Source: Streptomyces lanatus (GTDB taxonomy: Bacteria > Actinomycetota > Actinomycetes > Streptomycetales > Streptomycetaceae). From it: a stretch of DNA of 64,000 nt. Positions 63,501-64,000 of this stretch are shown one piece after another. The notes under the pieces are model-generated. The model was given only the letters and a program-made list of their open reading frames with translations, did not search any database and was not told the origin of the DNA. The DNA lies in contig NZ_BNBM01000001.1 of the NCBI RefSeq assembly GCF_014655715.1, forward strand, positions 312,742 to 376,741, read 5' to 3'. The position numbers and the translations under genes were made by a program. Numbering within the stretch: the first letter of the stretch is position 1; every line of letters starts with the position of its first letter.

Positions 63501-64000
63501 TCACTCGCCCTGTTCGGTCGGGAAGAGGTTGACGTCGTCCGCATCGACGGTGATCCCGACCCGCTCGCCCGCCACGGGGCTTCGGCCGGCCGGTACCTCC
63601 AGACGCAGCAGCGGCGCCTGACCGCCGTCGATCCGCACGCCGGCGCGGACCAGGGTGCCCACGTACGTGGCGGTCTCCACCGTGCCGGTACAGAAGCCGT
63701 CGTCGGTGGCGCAGGCCCGCAACCGGCCCGGCTGCACAGCCACCTTCACCTGGGCGCCGGAGGGCAGCTGGTGACGGCGCGCCTTCAGCAGGCCACCGGA
63801 CTCGTCGAGGCGGACCAGGGTGTGCTCGCCGTCGTGCTTGTCGATGCGGCCGGGCAGGAAGTTGGCCGCGCCGAGAAAGTCCGCCACGAAGGGGGTCTTC
63901 GGCCGCTCGAACAACTCACGGGGGTGTCGAACTGCTCGATCAGGCCGTTGCGCATCACCGCGATGCGATCCGACATCACCAGCGCCTCTTCCTGATCATG
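63501..64000 (-). pseudogene. ABC ATPase PotA type, second copy, partial, frameshift
   Basis: The 3' part of a PotA-type ATPase that continues beyond the window edge. From the edge it reads [20 protein letters not shown], then loses frame after EQFDTP; the next frame resumes [18 protein letters not shown] and continues to a normal TOBE end at 63501. A missing base in the G-run at 63920-63924 explains it. Compared with 36170-37309 the rest is very similar. Homopolymer sequencing error is a real alternative. Confidence 0.85.

Noticed and set aside
1..64000. CRISPR arrays, tRNA, rRNA or prophage genes
   Set aside because: I saw no spaced direct repeats, no tRNA-like cloverleaf ends and no integrase, transposase or structural phage genes. 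The duplications therefore have no visible enzyme of movement in the window.

Overview
The window is high-GC DNA with strong G/C third-position bias, frequent GTG starts, GGAGG-type ribosome sites and actinobacterial regulator families (PucR, IclR, ROK, AsnC, PP2C/anti-sigma sensor). It most likely comes from Streptomyces or a close relative. The mosaic of catabolic cassettes, relics and duplications looks like an accessory or arm region.

Layout. 1-5 kb: an EF-G-like GTPase, a ferredoxin/P450 pair with a divergent MarR regulator and a perfect 12+12 bp operator, and a DUF1801 protein. 5-13 kb: a doubly deleted relic of a zinc deacylase; a 1008-residue kinase/M23-like/aminotransferase fusion; a PucR-type regulator flanked by two inverted ~110 bp promoter modules; and an aldo/keto reductase relic followed by HAD and FAD oxidoreductase genes. 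13-21 kb: gene relics, a homoserine-dehydrogenase-like/aldehyde dehydrogenase pair, a ROK regulator, and a two-gene aminotransferase plus kinase unit that is the split equivalent of the 1008-residue fusion. 21-27.5 kb: an orphan substrate-binding protein next to a Cache/PAS/GAF/PP2C/ATPase sensor, an SDR and aspartate ammonia-lyase.

27.6-40.7 kb: a tightly packed 12-gene operon on the minus strand. In order of transcription it encodes a SolA-like FAD amine oxidase, an AstE/AspA-like zinc deacylase, a polyamine-type ABC transporter (binding protein, ATPase, two permeases), a class III aminotransferase, a second zinc deacylase, an aldehyde dehydrogenase, an aldo/keto reductase, a HAD hydrolase and a DAO-family FAD oxidoreductase. 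It ends in a strong hairpin and is divergent from two tandem IclR regulators that carry TGCCAC-AAT-GTGGCA-type operators. The likely job is import of an N-substituted amine or amino acid, removal of the substituent, amine oxidation or transamination, and aldehyde oxidation. The substrate is unknown.

42.7-50.8 kb: a cupin and a GABA-shunt-like operon (gabT, a YdiJ-like FAD/Fe-S dehydrogenase, gabD) divergent from a second PucR regulator. 50.9-54.3 kb: a fused DppB-DppC permease and its binding lipoprotein behind a probable iron box. 54.9-64 kb: further partial copies of the 12-gene operon with two AsnC/Lrp regulators. One copy keeps deacylase, oxidase and an IclR-type promoter but has lost the transporter. 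Another keeps the transporter, but its aldehyde dehydrogenase and ATPase each carry a one-base frameshift.

The main feature of the window is that pieces of one catabolic operon occur at least five times, from near-identical copies to scars of under 100 bp.
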